DNA of 46,924 nt from Acidobacteriota bacterium (GCA_021794095.1 JAJYRN010000020.1:1-46924), one strand, 5' to 3'. Shown: positions 31,379 to 43,263, numbered from the stretch's first letter. Notes: generated by a model not told the origin, from the sequence alone. Numbers and translations are program-made.

Positions 31379-32529
31379 AGGGAAAGCCCGTCATCCCTAC
31401 CAAAGTCCTGTGTGTCATGGGTACACGCCCCGAGGTCATCAAGATGGCCCCGGTTGTTAAGGCTCTACAAGCAAGGGGGCTAGATGCTCCGATTCTGGTC
31501 ACTGCTCAACATCGGGGACTGCTTGACCAGATGATGAGCACCTTCGGGTTGAAGGCGACATGGGATCTGGATGCCATGCAACCGAACCAATCATTGGCTT
31601 CTCTGACTGCGGCGATATTACCGGGACTCGATCGGATATTCCGGGAGGTGAAGCCAGATGCGGTCATCGCCCAAGGGGATACAACAACAGTCTTTTGCGC
31701 GGCCTTGGCTGCATTCTATGTGGGCATCCCTTTTGGCCATGTCGAAGCCGGTCTTCGAAGCGGGGATATGGAGGCTCCCTTTCCCGAAGAGGGAATGCGT
31801 CGCCTTACCGCGGTACTCACGCGATGGCATTTCGCACCCACGAAAGCCGCTCAGACATCCCTTTTACAGGAGGGAGTGCCCGGGGAGAATGTGCATGTGG
31901 TGGGAAACACCGTTATTGATGCTTTGTTGGAGATGGCGAGCAGGACAGATCTTCCCTGGCCGGGGATCCCGAACCTTGAACCCCATGAACGTTTGGTGCT
32001 CATGACCCTGCATCGAAGAGAGAACTTTGGTGAACCGATTCAACGTATCCTTTTGAGTATTCGAACGTTCGCAATCGACAATCCAGAAGCGAGAATTTTG
32101 TATCCTATTCACCCGAACCCAAATGTAAGGCTGCCGGCTGAGGCCGTTCTGGGGAATCTTCCCAATGTCCATCTCGTTGAACCGCTTGATTATCCGGCCA
32201 TGGTCGGGGCTCTGAAGAGATCCTTCCTTGTCATGACTGACAGTGGAGGGTTGCAGGAGGAAGCTCCAGCATTGGGAAAGCCTGTCCTTGTTTTCAGGGA
32301 TGTCACTGAGCGTCCGGAGGCTGTGGCAGCAGGAAGTGCCAGGTTGGTGGGAAGCGATTCGGCTGAATTTTTAGCCGAGATCAACAGGCTTTGGAATGAT
32401 GATATCGCATATGCAGCCATGGCCCAGCCACGCTTCCCTTACGGGGATGGAACTGCAGCCGACCAGATCGCCCAGATCCTTGGAATGGAATTAAACGGAA
32501 CTCGAAATCAGGAATGCCATTGTGAGTGA
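31375..32529 (+). CDS. wecB: UDP-N-acetylglucosamine 2-epimerase
   Basis: A 384-residue non-hydrolysing epimerase giving UDP-ManNAc. It has MGTRPEVIKMAPV, AQGDTTT, GHVEAGLRS, HRRENFG and DSGGLQEEAPALGKP followed by the conserved TERPE. It starts at the ATG overlapping the rmlB stop. GC content and codon choice become visibly AT-richer within its first 50 codons, so the junction between the native rml block and an acquired block lies close to its start. The stop lies inside the wzx start region. Confidence 0.95.
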   Translation: MKGKPVIPTKVLCVMGTRPEVIKMAPVVKALQARGLDAPILVTAQHRGLLDQMMSTFGLKATWDLDAMQPNQSLASLTAAILPGLDRIFREVKPDAVIAQGDTTTVFCAALAAFYVGIPFGHVEAGLRSGDMEAPFPEEGMRRLTAVLTRWHFAPTKAAQTSLLQEGVPGENVHVVGNTVIDALLEMASRTDLPWPGIPNLEPHERLVLMTLHRRENFGEPIQRILLSIRTFAIDNPEARILYPIHPNPNVRLPAEAVLGNLPNVHLVEPLDYPAMVGALKRSFLVMTDSGGLQEEAPALGKPVLVFRDVTERPEAVAAGSARLVGSDSAEFLAEINRLWNDDIAYAAMAQPRFPYGDGTAADQIAQILGMELNGTRNQECHCE

Positions 32530-33862
32530 ACTCTCGCCTAACAGTGCAGGCCTGAAAGCCGTCACCTTAGCCCTTTGGGAGCGTCTTCACGCTTCTCCCG
32601 TTGGGCTCCGCTTGGCAAGAGGGGCTTTCTGGGCCTTGGTGGGTACGGTCATTTCTCGCGGGTTGATGCTCTTATCCACAGTCTTTGCAGCGCGTCTACT
32701 TGGGCTTGTAGGGTATGGCGAACTCGGAGTGGTCTTAAGCACGATCAGTATGCTCTCCACCATTGCAGGGTTCAGTCTTGGCCAGATGTCTACCAAATAC
32801 GTGGCCGAATTCTATCAGAAGGACCCCGAACGAGCCGGTAGGGTTATCTCGCTCTCGAACCTATTTTCATGGATTACCGGTGCGGCCATGTCGATTGTGC
32901 TTTTCCTCTTTGCCAATGATATTGCAGCACATGCTTTAGCAGCTCCTTATCTTGGTCACCAACTCAGGGTTGCGTCTTTGCTTCTCCTCCTGGGCTCTAT
33001 TACAGGGGCTCAAGTCGGCACGCTCTATGGGTTTGAAGCCTTCAGGATAATCGCCAGGATCAACATCATTACGGGAGTCACTTCGATATTGGCTATTGTG
33101 AGTGGGGCATGGCTATTTGGCCTAGATGGTGCGATATGGGGCACCATTGTCAGTCGGCTAGCATCCTATCTTGCTGGAAAAGCTGCCTTGGGCCGGGTCT
33201 CTCGCAGTCACGGGCTCCCGATGAAAAATCCAGATCGCTTCCGAGAGATAGGCCTTGTATGGCACTTTGGTATCCCAGCCATGATGGGTGGAGTCATGGT
33301 TGGCCCGGTGATTTGGATCTCAAACGCCTTCGTCGTTAATCAACCCAATGGTTATGCAGAGATGGGAATTTTCAATGCTGCCAACCAGCTGCGGCAATTG
33401 ATTCTCTTCTTTCCAACAACCCTGGCGTCCGTAGCTCTTCCTATGCTTTCCAACCTCCAAGGCTTGGGAAGTTCAAGGAATTATCGAAAATTGTTCTGGG
33501 CAAACCTGGGGCTTAGCGCTGGGTCCGCCATCGCCATCGCCATTCCTATTGCCGTTTTCGCCCCCTGGGTCATGGCGCGATTCGGCGCTTCCTTCCGAAT
33601 GGGAGGCAGTGTCTTAATCCTGCTTTGCCTGGCAGCGGTCTTGACCGCGACCTTGGATGGCGTCGGGCAATCCATTGCCAGCGAGGGGCGGATGTGGTCC
33701 GGTTTTGGGCTCAACCTGATCTGGGCGGCGGTGATGTTGATTGCCAGCTTTGCCCTTCGCCGTCATGGGGCGATGGGGCTTGGGATCGCGACCCTACTTG
33801 CCTACTCGGTGCACCTGGTCACCTCCTCAATTTATGTTCGTTATCGTATGTCAAGATGGTGA
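32522..33862 (+). CDS. wzx: Wzx-type polysaccharide flippase
   Basis: A 446-residue polytopic protein of the MOP/polysaccharide synthase family with about 12-14 membrane helices. The opening LARGAFWALVGTVISRGLMLLSTVFAARLLG is typical of Wzx/RfbX flippases, which move undecaprenyl-linked repeat units across the inner membrane. It starts at GTG and overlaps the wecB end by 8 nt. Composition is intermediate, between the GC-rich flanks and the very AT-rich wzy. Confidence 0.87.
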   Translation: MSELSPNSAGLKAVTLALWERLHASPVGLRLARGAFWALVGTVISRGLMLLSTVFAARLLGLVGYGELGVVLSTISMLSTIAGFSLGQMSTKYVAEFYQKDPERAGRVISLSNLFSWITGAAMSIVLFLFANDIAAHALAAPYLGHQLRVASLLLLLGSITGAQVGTLYGFEAFRIIARINIITGVTSILAIVSGAWLFGLDGAIWGTIVSRLASYLAGKAALGRVSRSHGLPMKNPDRFREIGLVWHFGIPAMMGGVMVGPVIWISNAFVVNQPNGYAEMGIFNAANQLRQLILFFPTTLASVALPMLSNLQGLGSSRNYRKLFWANLGLSAGSAIAIAIPIAVFAPWVMARFGASFRMGGSVLILLCLAAVLTATLDGVGQSIASEGRMWSGFGLNLIWAAVMLIASFALRRHGAMGLGIATLLAYSVHLVTSSIYVRYRMSRW

Positions 33863-33970
33863 ACCTTCTTCGATGGTTGGCTCTGAAAAAGCCAATATAC
33901 AGATCGGACAACAATTTAAGGAAACCTCGGGTGAACTGGTACACCAAAAAGGGGAGGGGGTCAGTTTCTG

Positions 33971-34429
33971 ATGTCGGCTGAAACCATGCGTCGGATTGCG
34001 AAGAAAGAGAATCTGGGCCTTCGCCTGAACCACCGGAAGCTGACGGAGTGGAAATTTCGCAAACCTGGCGGATATATTAAGGCCAACCAGTTCGAGCGGG
34101 TCAGGAAGGTGCCCAAACGCCTCAAGACCTGGGCAGGTCGAGTCATGCGGGATGTGGACCTCAAAATGGACGACGAGGCCATTGATCGGAACAAAGGGTC
34201 CATGATTTTACTCGAGCGGATCCTGAGCCAGAAACGGAAGACGAATAACAAGATCTACCGCCTGCATATCTCCGAGGTGGAATGCATCGAAAAGGGTTGC
34301 TATGTTATTCTCGTTCTTCCGGGGACAAAACGCCGTTGGATCGGTAACATCGTCAAGATGAAAGGATTAGCCGATGGAGGCATATTTCCGAGCTACGCAA
34401 CTTGGCTAGGAAGCCAGACCAAAGCATGA
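33971..34429 (+). pseudogene. Decayed IS5-type transposase fragment
   Basis: A 152-codon frame whose first 115 residues match the central part of IS5-family transposases: SAETMRRIAKKENLGLRL, RLKTWAGRVMRDVDLK and LLERILSQKRKTNNKIYRLHISEVECIEKG are in the usual order. Both ends of the transposase are missing, including the N-terminal DNA-binding part and the C-terminal catalytic Glu region. After CIEKG the sequence no longer matches, so a frameshift or deletion is likely. It sits between wzx and wzy in the low-GC zone and is a relic of a mobile element. Confidence 0.75.
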
Positions 34430-34469
34430 CGGTACCCATAAATTTTAGCAGCCCTTGGCGGAATCCGAA

Positions 34470-35744
34470 ATGCGTGAAATGGTAAAAATTAATCCAAATC
34501 ATAGAATTGGCCGCATCCTGAATGGATCCATATTTCTCAGCGTAATGGTACTGGTGCAGCCATCCATTTCTATTGCAGGGCTTGGTATCAAGGTAATTGC
34601 GATGGGAGTTCTTGTAATTGTCAATATTTTTGGATTGTTATATCTGAGATTCAGAACTTGGAATAAAATTGTCCCCTATCTTCTTCGTATGACTCTGCTA
34701 GTCCTGTTTTTGTCCATCTCGGCCAGCATTGCGCTATTTCATGGATATCGAAGCGATTCAATCGCGGAACAATATGAGATTATACTCAATGGCCTAATTG
34801 TTTATACTGCGATTAAATTCTCAACTCAGCTTCAAATAGCCCAAAAAAAGGATATATTCTTTGCTGTTGTGTTAGGAACAATTGTGTTTTACGTAGTTAA
34901 AGTAGGCCTAATTGCTTTGCTAATTTCCGGGCGTATTGATAAACTCGAATTGGTCACGCAACTACAGAGTTGGCTCGGAACTGATCTTAATTGGGTCATG
35001 CCCTCTGATGGAGTATATCGAATACAATTGCCCAATGAAATTGTTAGTATATTTGCTCTCGGCCTAGTTCTGTTTTCTTCTCGTGAGATCTTTAAGAAAA
35101 AATGGCAATATATTTCAGCACTTATAATTATTCTGGTCGGTGTGATTTCTACGATGAGCAGGACCTTCATCTTGCTGGCAGCTTTGTTGATCGTGTTCAA
35201 GGTTCTGAAATCAATGTCGCATAAGCGGAACCGAATTAAAACTATATGCATCAGTTTCATTATGGGATTACTATTTGTGCCCTTTGGCGGAAATCTTCTT
35301 GGTCCATGGTTTTCCCGGATGGTGAGTAAAGGTGATGATGGAATCTCCGAGGGTATAGTTATTCGGTCGCAACAGTACCATGCGCTTTTATATGAGATTA
35401 AGAATCATCCTTTTTTTGGTCAAGGTATCGGGAGTTATTCAAGACAATTGATCCGTTTGGAGATTCACCCCTGGATGTACGAGACCCAATTTACGGCTTT
35501 TATTATGCAGATCGGACTATTTGGGGTCATCATCCTCTCGTTGTTGATCCTGCATAAAGAAGTTCGCGCTATTCTGAATGGACATTATCGTATCGCATGG
35601 CTTTTCCTTGGTCTTGGGTGGTTAGTCGCCTCTGACACAAATCCGTATCTATTCTCATCTCTTGCTGGGATAATCCTATGGTTGATTAAACAAAATATAA
35701 CGACACAACCATCTAAACCCCACAATATAAAAACGCAACCCTAG
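34470..35744 (+). CDS. wzy: O-antigen polymerase (Wzy-like)
   Basis: A 424-residue protein with about 11-12 membrane helices and a large periplasmic loop near residues 270-350. The loop contains NHPFFGQGIGSYSRQL, the pattern of the O-antigen ligase/polymerase (Wzy_C) domain. In this context, between a flippase and glycosyltransferases, a polymerase joining repeat units in the periplasm is most likely, though an O-antigen ligase has the same fold. This is the most AT-rich gene of the window. Starts at TTG 34455 and ATG 34479 are alternatives. Confidence 0.8.
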   Translation: MREMVKINPNHRIGRILNGSIFLSVMVLVQPSISIAGLGIKVIAMGVLVIVNIFGLLYLRFRTWNKIVPYLLRMTLLVLFLSISASIALFHGYRSDSIAEQYEIILNGLIVYTAIKFSTQLQIAQKKDIFFAVVLGTIVFYVVKVGLIALLISGRIDKLELVTQLQSWLGTDLNWVMPSDGVYRIQLPNEIVSIFALGLVLFSSREIFKKKWQYISALIIILVGVISTMSRTFILLAALLIVFKVLKSMSHKRNRIKTICISFIMGLLFVPFGGNLLGPWFSRMVSKGDDGISEGIVIRSQQYHALLYEIKNHPFFGQGIGSYSRQLIRLEIHPWMYETQFTAFIMQIGLFGVIILSLLILHKEVRAILNGHYRIAWLFLGLGWLVASDTNPYLFSSLAGIILWLIKQNITTQPSKPHNIKTQP

Positions 35745-35760
35745 AAATTGGAGTTGTCGA

Positions 35761-36867
35761 ATGACTAATATTTTCTATTTCATGCACGTCTCATGGGTTG
35801 GCTGCAAACACCGACCCCAGTTCATTGCGGAGCATCTCCGAGAGCATGCTGGAGTCGATGTTTTTCATTTAAAGGATTACCAAACGGCTCATCTAGTGGA
35901 TAGAGATAGGGCTTTAAACATAAAGATATTTGAACTATTTCGGCTGCCCTTTAGCCGATTTCGCCCCATCGCACTACTGAATAGCATCTTATTGAAGAGG
36001 CAAATTGCTAAATTAATGGTCAACTACGATACGATTTGGGTGACACATCCTTCGCTCTTTCCTCTAATTGAGCCTAGCCTTTCCGAGGGAGTTCAGGTTA
36101 TTTATGATTGTATGGATGATTCCCTTGAATTTCCAGCGGCCAAGCTTAATCCGGGGGAACGAGATAAAATCGCCTACTATGAGAAAGCCCTGCTGGAACG
36201 GGCGAATATAGTCTTTGTTTCCTCCAACCAGTTGGGTGCCTTGATGATCAACCGAGGGGCATCGAAGGGTAAAGTTGCTACGGTGAACAATGCAATAGAG
36301 CTATCAAATGCCTCAGAATATCCAGTAGTCCTGCCGAAGGCCATTGAATCAGCCTTCGATGGGCCGGGGATAAAGGTCGTTTATGTTGGTACCATCGCAG
36401 ATTGGTTCGATTTCAAACTGGTCCTTGAATCGCTCGACCGCTATCCAGAAATAGTATGCTACCTCATCGGCCTTGCCGATGTCACTATACCACAACATGA
36501 CCGCCTTAAATACCTGGGGATGGTAGAACATCGGTATGTTGCTGGCATCATGCAGAGATCGGATCTATTAATTATGCCATTCGTTCTGAACGACCTCGTG
36601 TTGTCGGTGAATCCGATCAAATTGTATGAATACATAAATAGCGGAGTACCCGGGCTCGCGGTACGCTATCCGGAGACCGAACAATTTGATAATTACATCC
36701 ATCTCTATAAAACAAAAGAAGAATGCTTCGACACTATAAAAGCTTTGGTTTCTGGGACTCTGAAGGAATCTGTCGACCTACAGAGGAAACAGGCATTCGC
36801 TCAGGCTAATACATGGGGTGCACGGGTTCAGGAGATGATGGATCTCTTAATCCGATCCAGGGTTTGA
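35761..36867 (+). CDS. Glycosyltransferase, GT4/GT1-like
   Basis: A 368-residue GT-B fold glycosyltransferase. The N-terminal half has FYFMHVSWVGCKHRPQ and YDCMDDSLEFP, a pattern seen in TuaH-like enzymes. The C-terminal half has KVVYVGTIADWFD and NPIKLYEYINSGVPGLAV, the nucleotide-sugar-binding E-x-x-x-x-G region. Donor and acceptor sugars cannot be read. It follows wzy by 16 nt with TTGGAG upstream and is the last plus-strand gene of the locus; the next four genes face it. Confidence 0.85.
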   Translation: MTNIFYFMHVSWVGCKHRPQFIAEHLREHAGVDVFHLKDYQTAHLVDRDRALNIKIFELFRLPFSRFRPIALLNSILLKRQIAKLMVNYDTIWVTHPSLFPLIEPSLSEGVQVIYDCMDDSLEFPAAKLNPGERDKIAYYEKALLERANIVFVSSNQLGALMINRGASKGKVATVNNAIELSNASEYPVVLPKAIESAFDGPGIKVVYVGTIADWFDFKLVLESLDRYPEIVCYLIGLADVTIPQHDRLKYLGMVEHRYVAGIMQRSDLLIMPFVLNDLVLSVNPIKLYEYINSGVPGLAVRYPETEQFDNYIHLYKTKEECFDTIKALVSGTLKESVDLQRKQAFAQANTWGARVQEMMDLLIRSRV

Positions 36868-36889
36868 AGATCCAGCGAACGGACTCCTG

Positions 36890-37546
36890 TTATCTGGAAT
36901 TCGGAACTTTCACCCACCTCTTGATCTCGAAGTCATATCGTTTGATGGTCCGAGCTGGTGCACCCGCTGCGATAGAGTAGGGGGGAATGCTTCGAGTCAC
37001 AACCGAGTTGCTTCCAATCACACTGCCTCTTCCGATGGTGACTCCTGGAAGTACGGAGACCATTTCCCCAATCCATACATTATCCTCAATGATTACAGGG
37101 TGTCCTGGAGCGATAACTCGATCATTCGGGTAGATTTCGGGATTTGATGCGTACTCCCCCTCATATATCCCATGATTATGATCAGAGATAAATATCCTGC
37201 TTGCCATTAATACGTTGTTGCCAATTTTTACTAAGCTAATTGATGCAATATGAACGTTCTCATTCACACTCACATGATGTCCAATCTGGATTTTGGGCGC
37301 ACCCTCTGTTTCTCCGGGATTTGGTACCGCTTCAAGCCAGAGGTGTTTTCCGGAATGGAAATTTTCACCGAGATCCATTCGATTCAAGCCTCGAATGCAG
37401 GCTGATGGGTGAATATACAGTCGATGTTTTACGTTCAGTTTTACGGTCAAAAAATAATTGAAAACCTTCGAATATAGATGCTCCAGGAGGAATCGGAGCG
37501 TCAGAAATAGGCCGTTCTCATGAAGGAATCTGACCAATTTACCCAC
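36890..37546 (-). CDS. Acyltransferase with left-handed beta-helix (hexapeptide repeats)
   Basis: An O-acetyltransferase-like protein of the WcaF/LpxA fold. The hexapeptide repeat region includes KIQIGHHVSVNENVHIASIS and VIIEDNVWIGEMVSVLPGVTIGRGSVIGSNSVVTRSIPP, ending AAGAPARTIKRY. The catalytic-type histidine lies in ISDHNHG. It probably acetylates a sugar of the repeat unit. The start is uncertain: GTG 37546 has GGGAGG upstream and is used here, while ATG 37564 and TTG 37582 extend it by 6 or 12 residues without a ribosome site. Last gene of the minus-strand glycosyltransferase operon. Confidence 0.83.
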   Translation of the reverse strand: MGKLVRFLHENGLFLTLRFLLEHLYSKVFNYFLTVKLNVKHRLYIHPSACIRGLNRMDLGENFHSGKHLWLEAVPNPGETEGAPKIQIGHHVSVNENVHIASISLVKIGNNVLMASRIFISDHNHGIYEGEYASNPEIYPNDRVIAPGHPVIIEDNVWIGEMVSVLPGVTIGRGSVIGSNSVVTRSIPPYSIAAGAPARTIKRYDFEIKRWVKVPNSR

Positions 37547-37583
37547 CTTCCCTCCCAAAAACATCACTAAAAATATGAGCAAG

Positions 37584-38588
37584 TTATCGACTGTTGTGCC
37601 TGATCAGTATCCGGGCTATGGATTCGGCGGTTCGTTCCCATGTGAAGGTCCTTGCAATCGCTTTCCCTGATTGGCTGAGCGAATGCCTCAACTCCTCTGT
37701 CCCTAGTAGGCGCATCAATCCGCTACTGATGGATTCTTCCTCTAGAGGATCCACGAGAATCGCACAGTCACCAGTGATCTCGGACATGGCCGAACGCTCA
37801 GATGTCAAGAGCGGTAATCCTGCCGCCATCGCTTCCAGCACAGGAAGACCAAAACCTTCATACAGCGACGGATAGGCGAAGGCAGTCGCGCCGCGGTATT
37901 GTTCTAGGAGTTCGGTGTCGGAGATATTTCCCAATAGTCGGATATTACACCCCCCGATCAAGGAGCTGTTCATACTCTTGAATATGGATCCACCTCCACC
38001 CACGACCCTTAATTCGATCTCGGGAAAGCGCGGGTGGACCTGCCGCCATGCTTGGAAGAGGCGCGGTAGATTCTTTCTCGGATCCAGGCTGCCTACGGTC
38101 AAAAGATAGGGATTCGCTTGATTTGGAGCAGAATCCACAAAGAATTTTGGACTGACACCAAGGGGGCAGGTCTCCACCTTGTCTTCCCTCAGGTCAAATT
38201 GCGAAAGGATTTCGGCTCGGATGAATTCCGAAACCGTGATGATATGGATTGCGTTCTGGATCAATTTTGGAACGAGGTTGGCATAATAGCGCTGGAAGGT
38301 CTGAGAGAACCAAGGCTCCTTCTTCAAGACTGCTAGATCGTGGATGGTTACGATATGCCGAGGGTGCATGATCGGACCAGTGTTGGCAGGGCTCCAGAGT
38401 AGCCCGGATCGGGCTTTCAACGCTAGGATGGACTGATCCCAAAGCGGACCGACCAAATGCCCTAGGGTGTGCCCCGGAATGATTCCCTTCCACTCCACAT
38501 GTAATCGAGAGGTGATTTCCTGGGTGTAGCGCTGGACCCCGGTCATCCGTCTTTGCATGCAGCGAAGGTTAACGAAAATGGGGTCCAT
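37584..38588 (-). CDS. Glycosyltransferase, GT4 family
   Basis: A 334-residue GT-B retaining glycosyltransferase. TGVQRYTQEI at the N-terminus, ITVSEFIRAEIL, LTVGSLDPRKNLPRLFQAW, and the donor-binding AFAYPSLYEGFGLPVLEAMAAGLP are classic for mannosyl/rhamnosyl GT4 enzymes. Substrates are not determined. It lies 48 nt after the GT2 gene and just before the acyltransferase. Confidence 0.93.
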   Translation of the reverse strand: MDPIFVNLRCMQRRMTGVQRYTQEITSRLHVEWKGIIPGHTLGHLVGPLWDQSILALKARSGLLWSPANTGPIMHPRHIVTIHDLAVLKKEPWFSQTFQRYYANLVPKLIQNAIHIITVSEFIRAEILSQFDLREDKVETCPLGVSPKFFVDSAPNQANPYLLTVGSLDPRKNLPRLFQAWRQVHPRFPEIELRVVGGGGSIFKSMNSSLIGGCNIRLLGNISDTELLEQYRGATAFAYPSLYEGFGLPVLEAMAAGLPLLTSERSAMSEITGDCAILVDPLEEESISSGLMRLLGTEELRHSLSQSGKAIARTFTWERTAESIARILIRHNSR

Positions 38589-38636
38589 TAATATTTCCTT
38601 AAATCTGAATGGAGGAGACTAGTTCCTATGGGAACC

Positions 38637-39548
38637 TTATTCATTCGTATAAGGCTGGGGATAACGCCGGATTCCCTGCCACACCCCGCGAAGCACGGAT
38701 CGGGCAAGGTTGAAGCGTAGGTGTATCACCGCCTTACCAAGTCTCAGGCATGTCGAAATGAGGATCGGGCTGATCCGATGAGGTGAGTTCCGAAGAAAGA
38801 AACGGACGATGCTTCGGCTGAAGAAGAAGGCGGCCCGTGGGGAATTGGTGGCCAGGGAGCCACCTTCATGGTGGTAGACGATCGAATCAGGAACGTATCC
38901 CAATTCCCACCCTGCTTTCCTCATTCGAAAAGAGAGGTCGACATCCTCCCAGTAGTGAAAATAATTCTCATCCATCAGGCCTACTTTCCCTAACGCCTCG
39001 GTGCGGATTAGGAGGCTGCAGCCAGTCAGATAATTTAGGCCGGGGAGTTTCGCTGGATTCACAATCGCTCGATTCAAGCCCGACCAAAGAGAGATCCGTC
39101 CGCCGCCCATCTGCACAGTGGAGTGAGGTTTTTCTAAGGACTTGATTTGCGATCCCGCCATTCCCCATTGAGGATTGGCCCGGAGGGCCTCTACCAAGCG
39201 TAGCAAAGCGTCGGGGGGAGCAACTGTGTCGTTGTTCAGTACCCAGATGAATTCCTTACCTTCCTCTAAGCACCTTCGGATTCCGATGTTGTTCCCGCCT
39301 GCATACCCACGGTTGAAACTAGATTCAAAAAGCTGCAGTTTCGGGTACATGGCACAGAAAGCCTCCACAGATCCATCTTGCGAGGCATTATCCACCACAA
39401 GGATCTCGAGATCTGTGTAAGTCTGGGTCTTGAGGCTCCGAATGCACTGCAGAGTGAGCAGATGTTTTTTAAAATTAAGTACAATAACCCCTACTGAACC
39501 AGATCGGATGGGAATGGATTGCATCAACTGGGAATCCAGTTCGGACAT
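38637..39548 (-). CDS. Glycosyltransferase, GT2 family (rhamnosyltransferase-like)
   Basis: A 303-residue GT-A inverting glycosyltransferase. VGVIVLNFKKHLLTLQCI and VVDNASQDGS form the nucleotide-binding start, and FNRGYAGGNNIG and VLNNDT carry the metal-binding acidic region. The sequence FHYWEDVDLSFRMRKAGW contains the ED(V)D-type catalytic base. It is of the WbbL type, so rhamnose from the rml pathway is a reasonable donor, by context only. It starts 1 nt after the preceding GT4 stop. Confidence 0.92.
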   Translation of the reverse strand: MSELDSQLMQSIPIRSGSVGVIVLNFKKHLLTLQCIRSLKTQTYTDLEILVVDNASQDGSVEAFCAMYPKLQLFESSFNRGYAGGNNIGIRRCLEEGKEFIWVLNNDTVAPPDALLRLVEALRANPQWGMAGSQIKSLEKPHSTVQMGGGRISLWSGLNRAIVNPAKLPGLNYLTGCSLLIRTEALGKVGLMDENYFHYWEDVDLSFRMRKAGWELGYVPDSIVYHHEGGSLATNSPRAAFFFSRSIVRFFLRNSPHRISPILISTCLRLGKAVIHLRFNLARSVLRGVWQGIRRYPQPYTNE

Positions 39549-39549
39549 C

Positions 39550-40704
39550 TTACTTGCTTTGAATACGGGAAACGTATTCTGCTAGTACTTCTTCATAGAG
39601 TTGGTGATAGCGCGCGCTCATGACGCGCGTATCGAAAATCTGGCAAGCTCTGGCGCGCGCATAGTCGCTCATTCGACGGCGGCGCTCAGGATCAGACAGC
39701 AGGGACTGGATGCCCTCTGCTAGTGCTTGTGGATCGTGCGTTGCCACGCACAACCCCGTCTTTCCATGCTCGTTGACGAAGGTCACGCCAGTGGGCAGAT
39801 CTGAGCTCACGACCGGTGTTCCACTAGCGTGGGCTTCAAGCATGACCATGCCGAAGGCTTCGGAAGTATCCGTAGACGGAAGGATAAAGAGGTCCGCAGC
39901 TTGATAGTAGATGCGGAGTTGATCGGGTGGGATGCTTCCCGCAAAGGTGATTTTGGAGCCGCACCCCGTTTCGCGGACTATCTGTTCAAGCTCGGCCCGC
40001 AGGGGCCCTTCCCCGCCAATCACGAGATGGGCATTCAGGTTCTGCATAGCTGCGACCAGAACGTGTGCCCCCTTATAGTAGACCAAGCGCCCCAGGAAGA
40101 AAAGCAGGGGTCTAGATCCCGCCAACCGGGTGCGGAGTGATTCAGCAGCGGCCTGGGATTCGGGCGTGGGAATGAAGGATTCGGTATTGATTCCAAATGG
40201 GATTACGACGGTTTTCTTGGCTAAAGACCCCCGAAGGAAAGGCGAACTCTCGATAATGTGCGGACTGGCAACAATGATACGAGATGCTCCGGCCAGAAAT
40301 CGGTACATGAAGGGTTTCCACAACTTTAAAAGGTTCCTTTGCTTAACAATATCGGAGTGGTAGGAGATGAGATATGGTTTCCGGTTCCCAGAAAGTAGAT
40401 AAGAGAGTTCAGCCCAGGGGTACGGGAAGTGAAAATTGATCAGGTCCGCTTCGCTTTTCTTTAGCCTGCTCCGGTAGCTTGGAGCGATGGGCGTACGAGC
40501 AACCTGGGCGATAGAGCGAATAAGATCCACCTGCAGCCGCCCTCCCGCAAATTCGGAGCAGGTCGAGGCGGCCGAATGAGTTGCCAGGATGTCAATCTTC
40601 AGCGCGGGATCGTACTGGCAAAGCCCACGCGTCAGCTCATCTAAAACTGTCTCGATGCCTCCGAAGGGGGGCGGAAACAACTTCGAGGCATGTAGCACAC
40701 GCAT
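39550..40704 (-). CDS. Glycosyltransferase, GT4 family
   Basis: A 384-residue GT-B glycosyltransferase. The N-terminal VLHASKLFPPPFGGIETVL, LLFFLGRLVYYKGAHVL, and the C-terminal DLFILPSTDTSEAFGMVMLEAHASGTPVV are characteristic of mannosyltransferase-like GT4 members. First gene of the minus-strand operon (GT4, GT2, GT4, acyltransferase). Its GC content is higher than that of wzy, so the low-GC block is a patchwork. Its promoter should lie in the 330 bp to the right, but I could not pick one out. Confidence 0.93.
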   Translation of the reverse strand: MRVLHASKLFPPPFGGIETVLDELTRGLCQYDPALKIDILATHSAASTCSEFAGGRLQVDLIRSIAQVARTPIAPSYRSRLKKSEADLINFHFPYPWAELSYLLSGNRKPYLISYHSDIVKQRNLLKLWKPFMYRFLAGASRIIVASPHIIESSPFLRGSLAKKTVVIPFGINTESFIPTPESQAAAESLRTRLAGSRPLLFFLGRLVYYKGAHVLVAAMQNLNAHLVIGGEGPLRAELEQIVRETGCGSKITFAGSIPPDQLRIYYQAADLFILPSTDTSEAFGMVMLEAHASGTPVVSSDLPTGVTFVNEHGKTGLCVATHDPQALAEGIQSLLSDPERRRRMSDYARARACQIFDTRVMSARYHQLYEEVLAEYVSRIQSK

Positions 40705-41031
40705 GGGATACCAAGCCTTCTGGACGGGATTTGTGAAACAGACTTCAGTAGTCAGCCGCAGGGACGGAGCACTTCACAGATGAGCTCCGCGACGGGAGTG
40801 AGGGGCATTCGGACTCGGAGACAAACAGACGACCCAACCGGGACAAGGATCTCGGGGGCGCGGCTGTCCTTGCGGCGGCACCGATTTCCTCCATGTTAGC
40901 AGCCCTGGCCGGTGCTCGGATTGTTGAAGGTTCTGGGGAAGGACCTTTCGCGAGGGAGCAGCGTGGTGATGGAAAAGCGCTTAACCGGTACCCTTCATCA
41001 CCGACGAAGGGCTTTCGACGTTTCCTTTGAA
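40705..41031. other. Gene-free region upstream of the glycosyltransferase operon
   Basis: About 330 bp between the GT4 start and the pnp terminator. No coding frame is supported on either strand. It should contain the minus-strand promoter of the glycosyltransferase operon; no confident hexamers were found. Confidence 0.5.
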
Positions 41032-41066
41032 CAAGAGAAGAGGCCCGAACCGGGCCTCTTCTCTTG
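41032..41066 (-). terminator. pnp terminator
   Basis: A perfect 16-bp inverted repeat with loop AAC (41032-41047 with 41051-41066) lies 16 nt beyond the pnp stop. The outer half of the stem is A/G- and T/C-rich. It is the longest perfect stem in the window and isolates pnp from the polysaccharide operon. Confidence 0.8.
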
Positions 41067-41082
41067 GGCTTTGATTCGTCAC

Positions 41083-43263
<2,181 letters not shown>

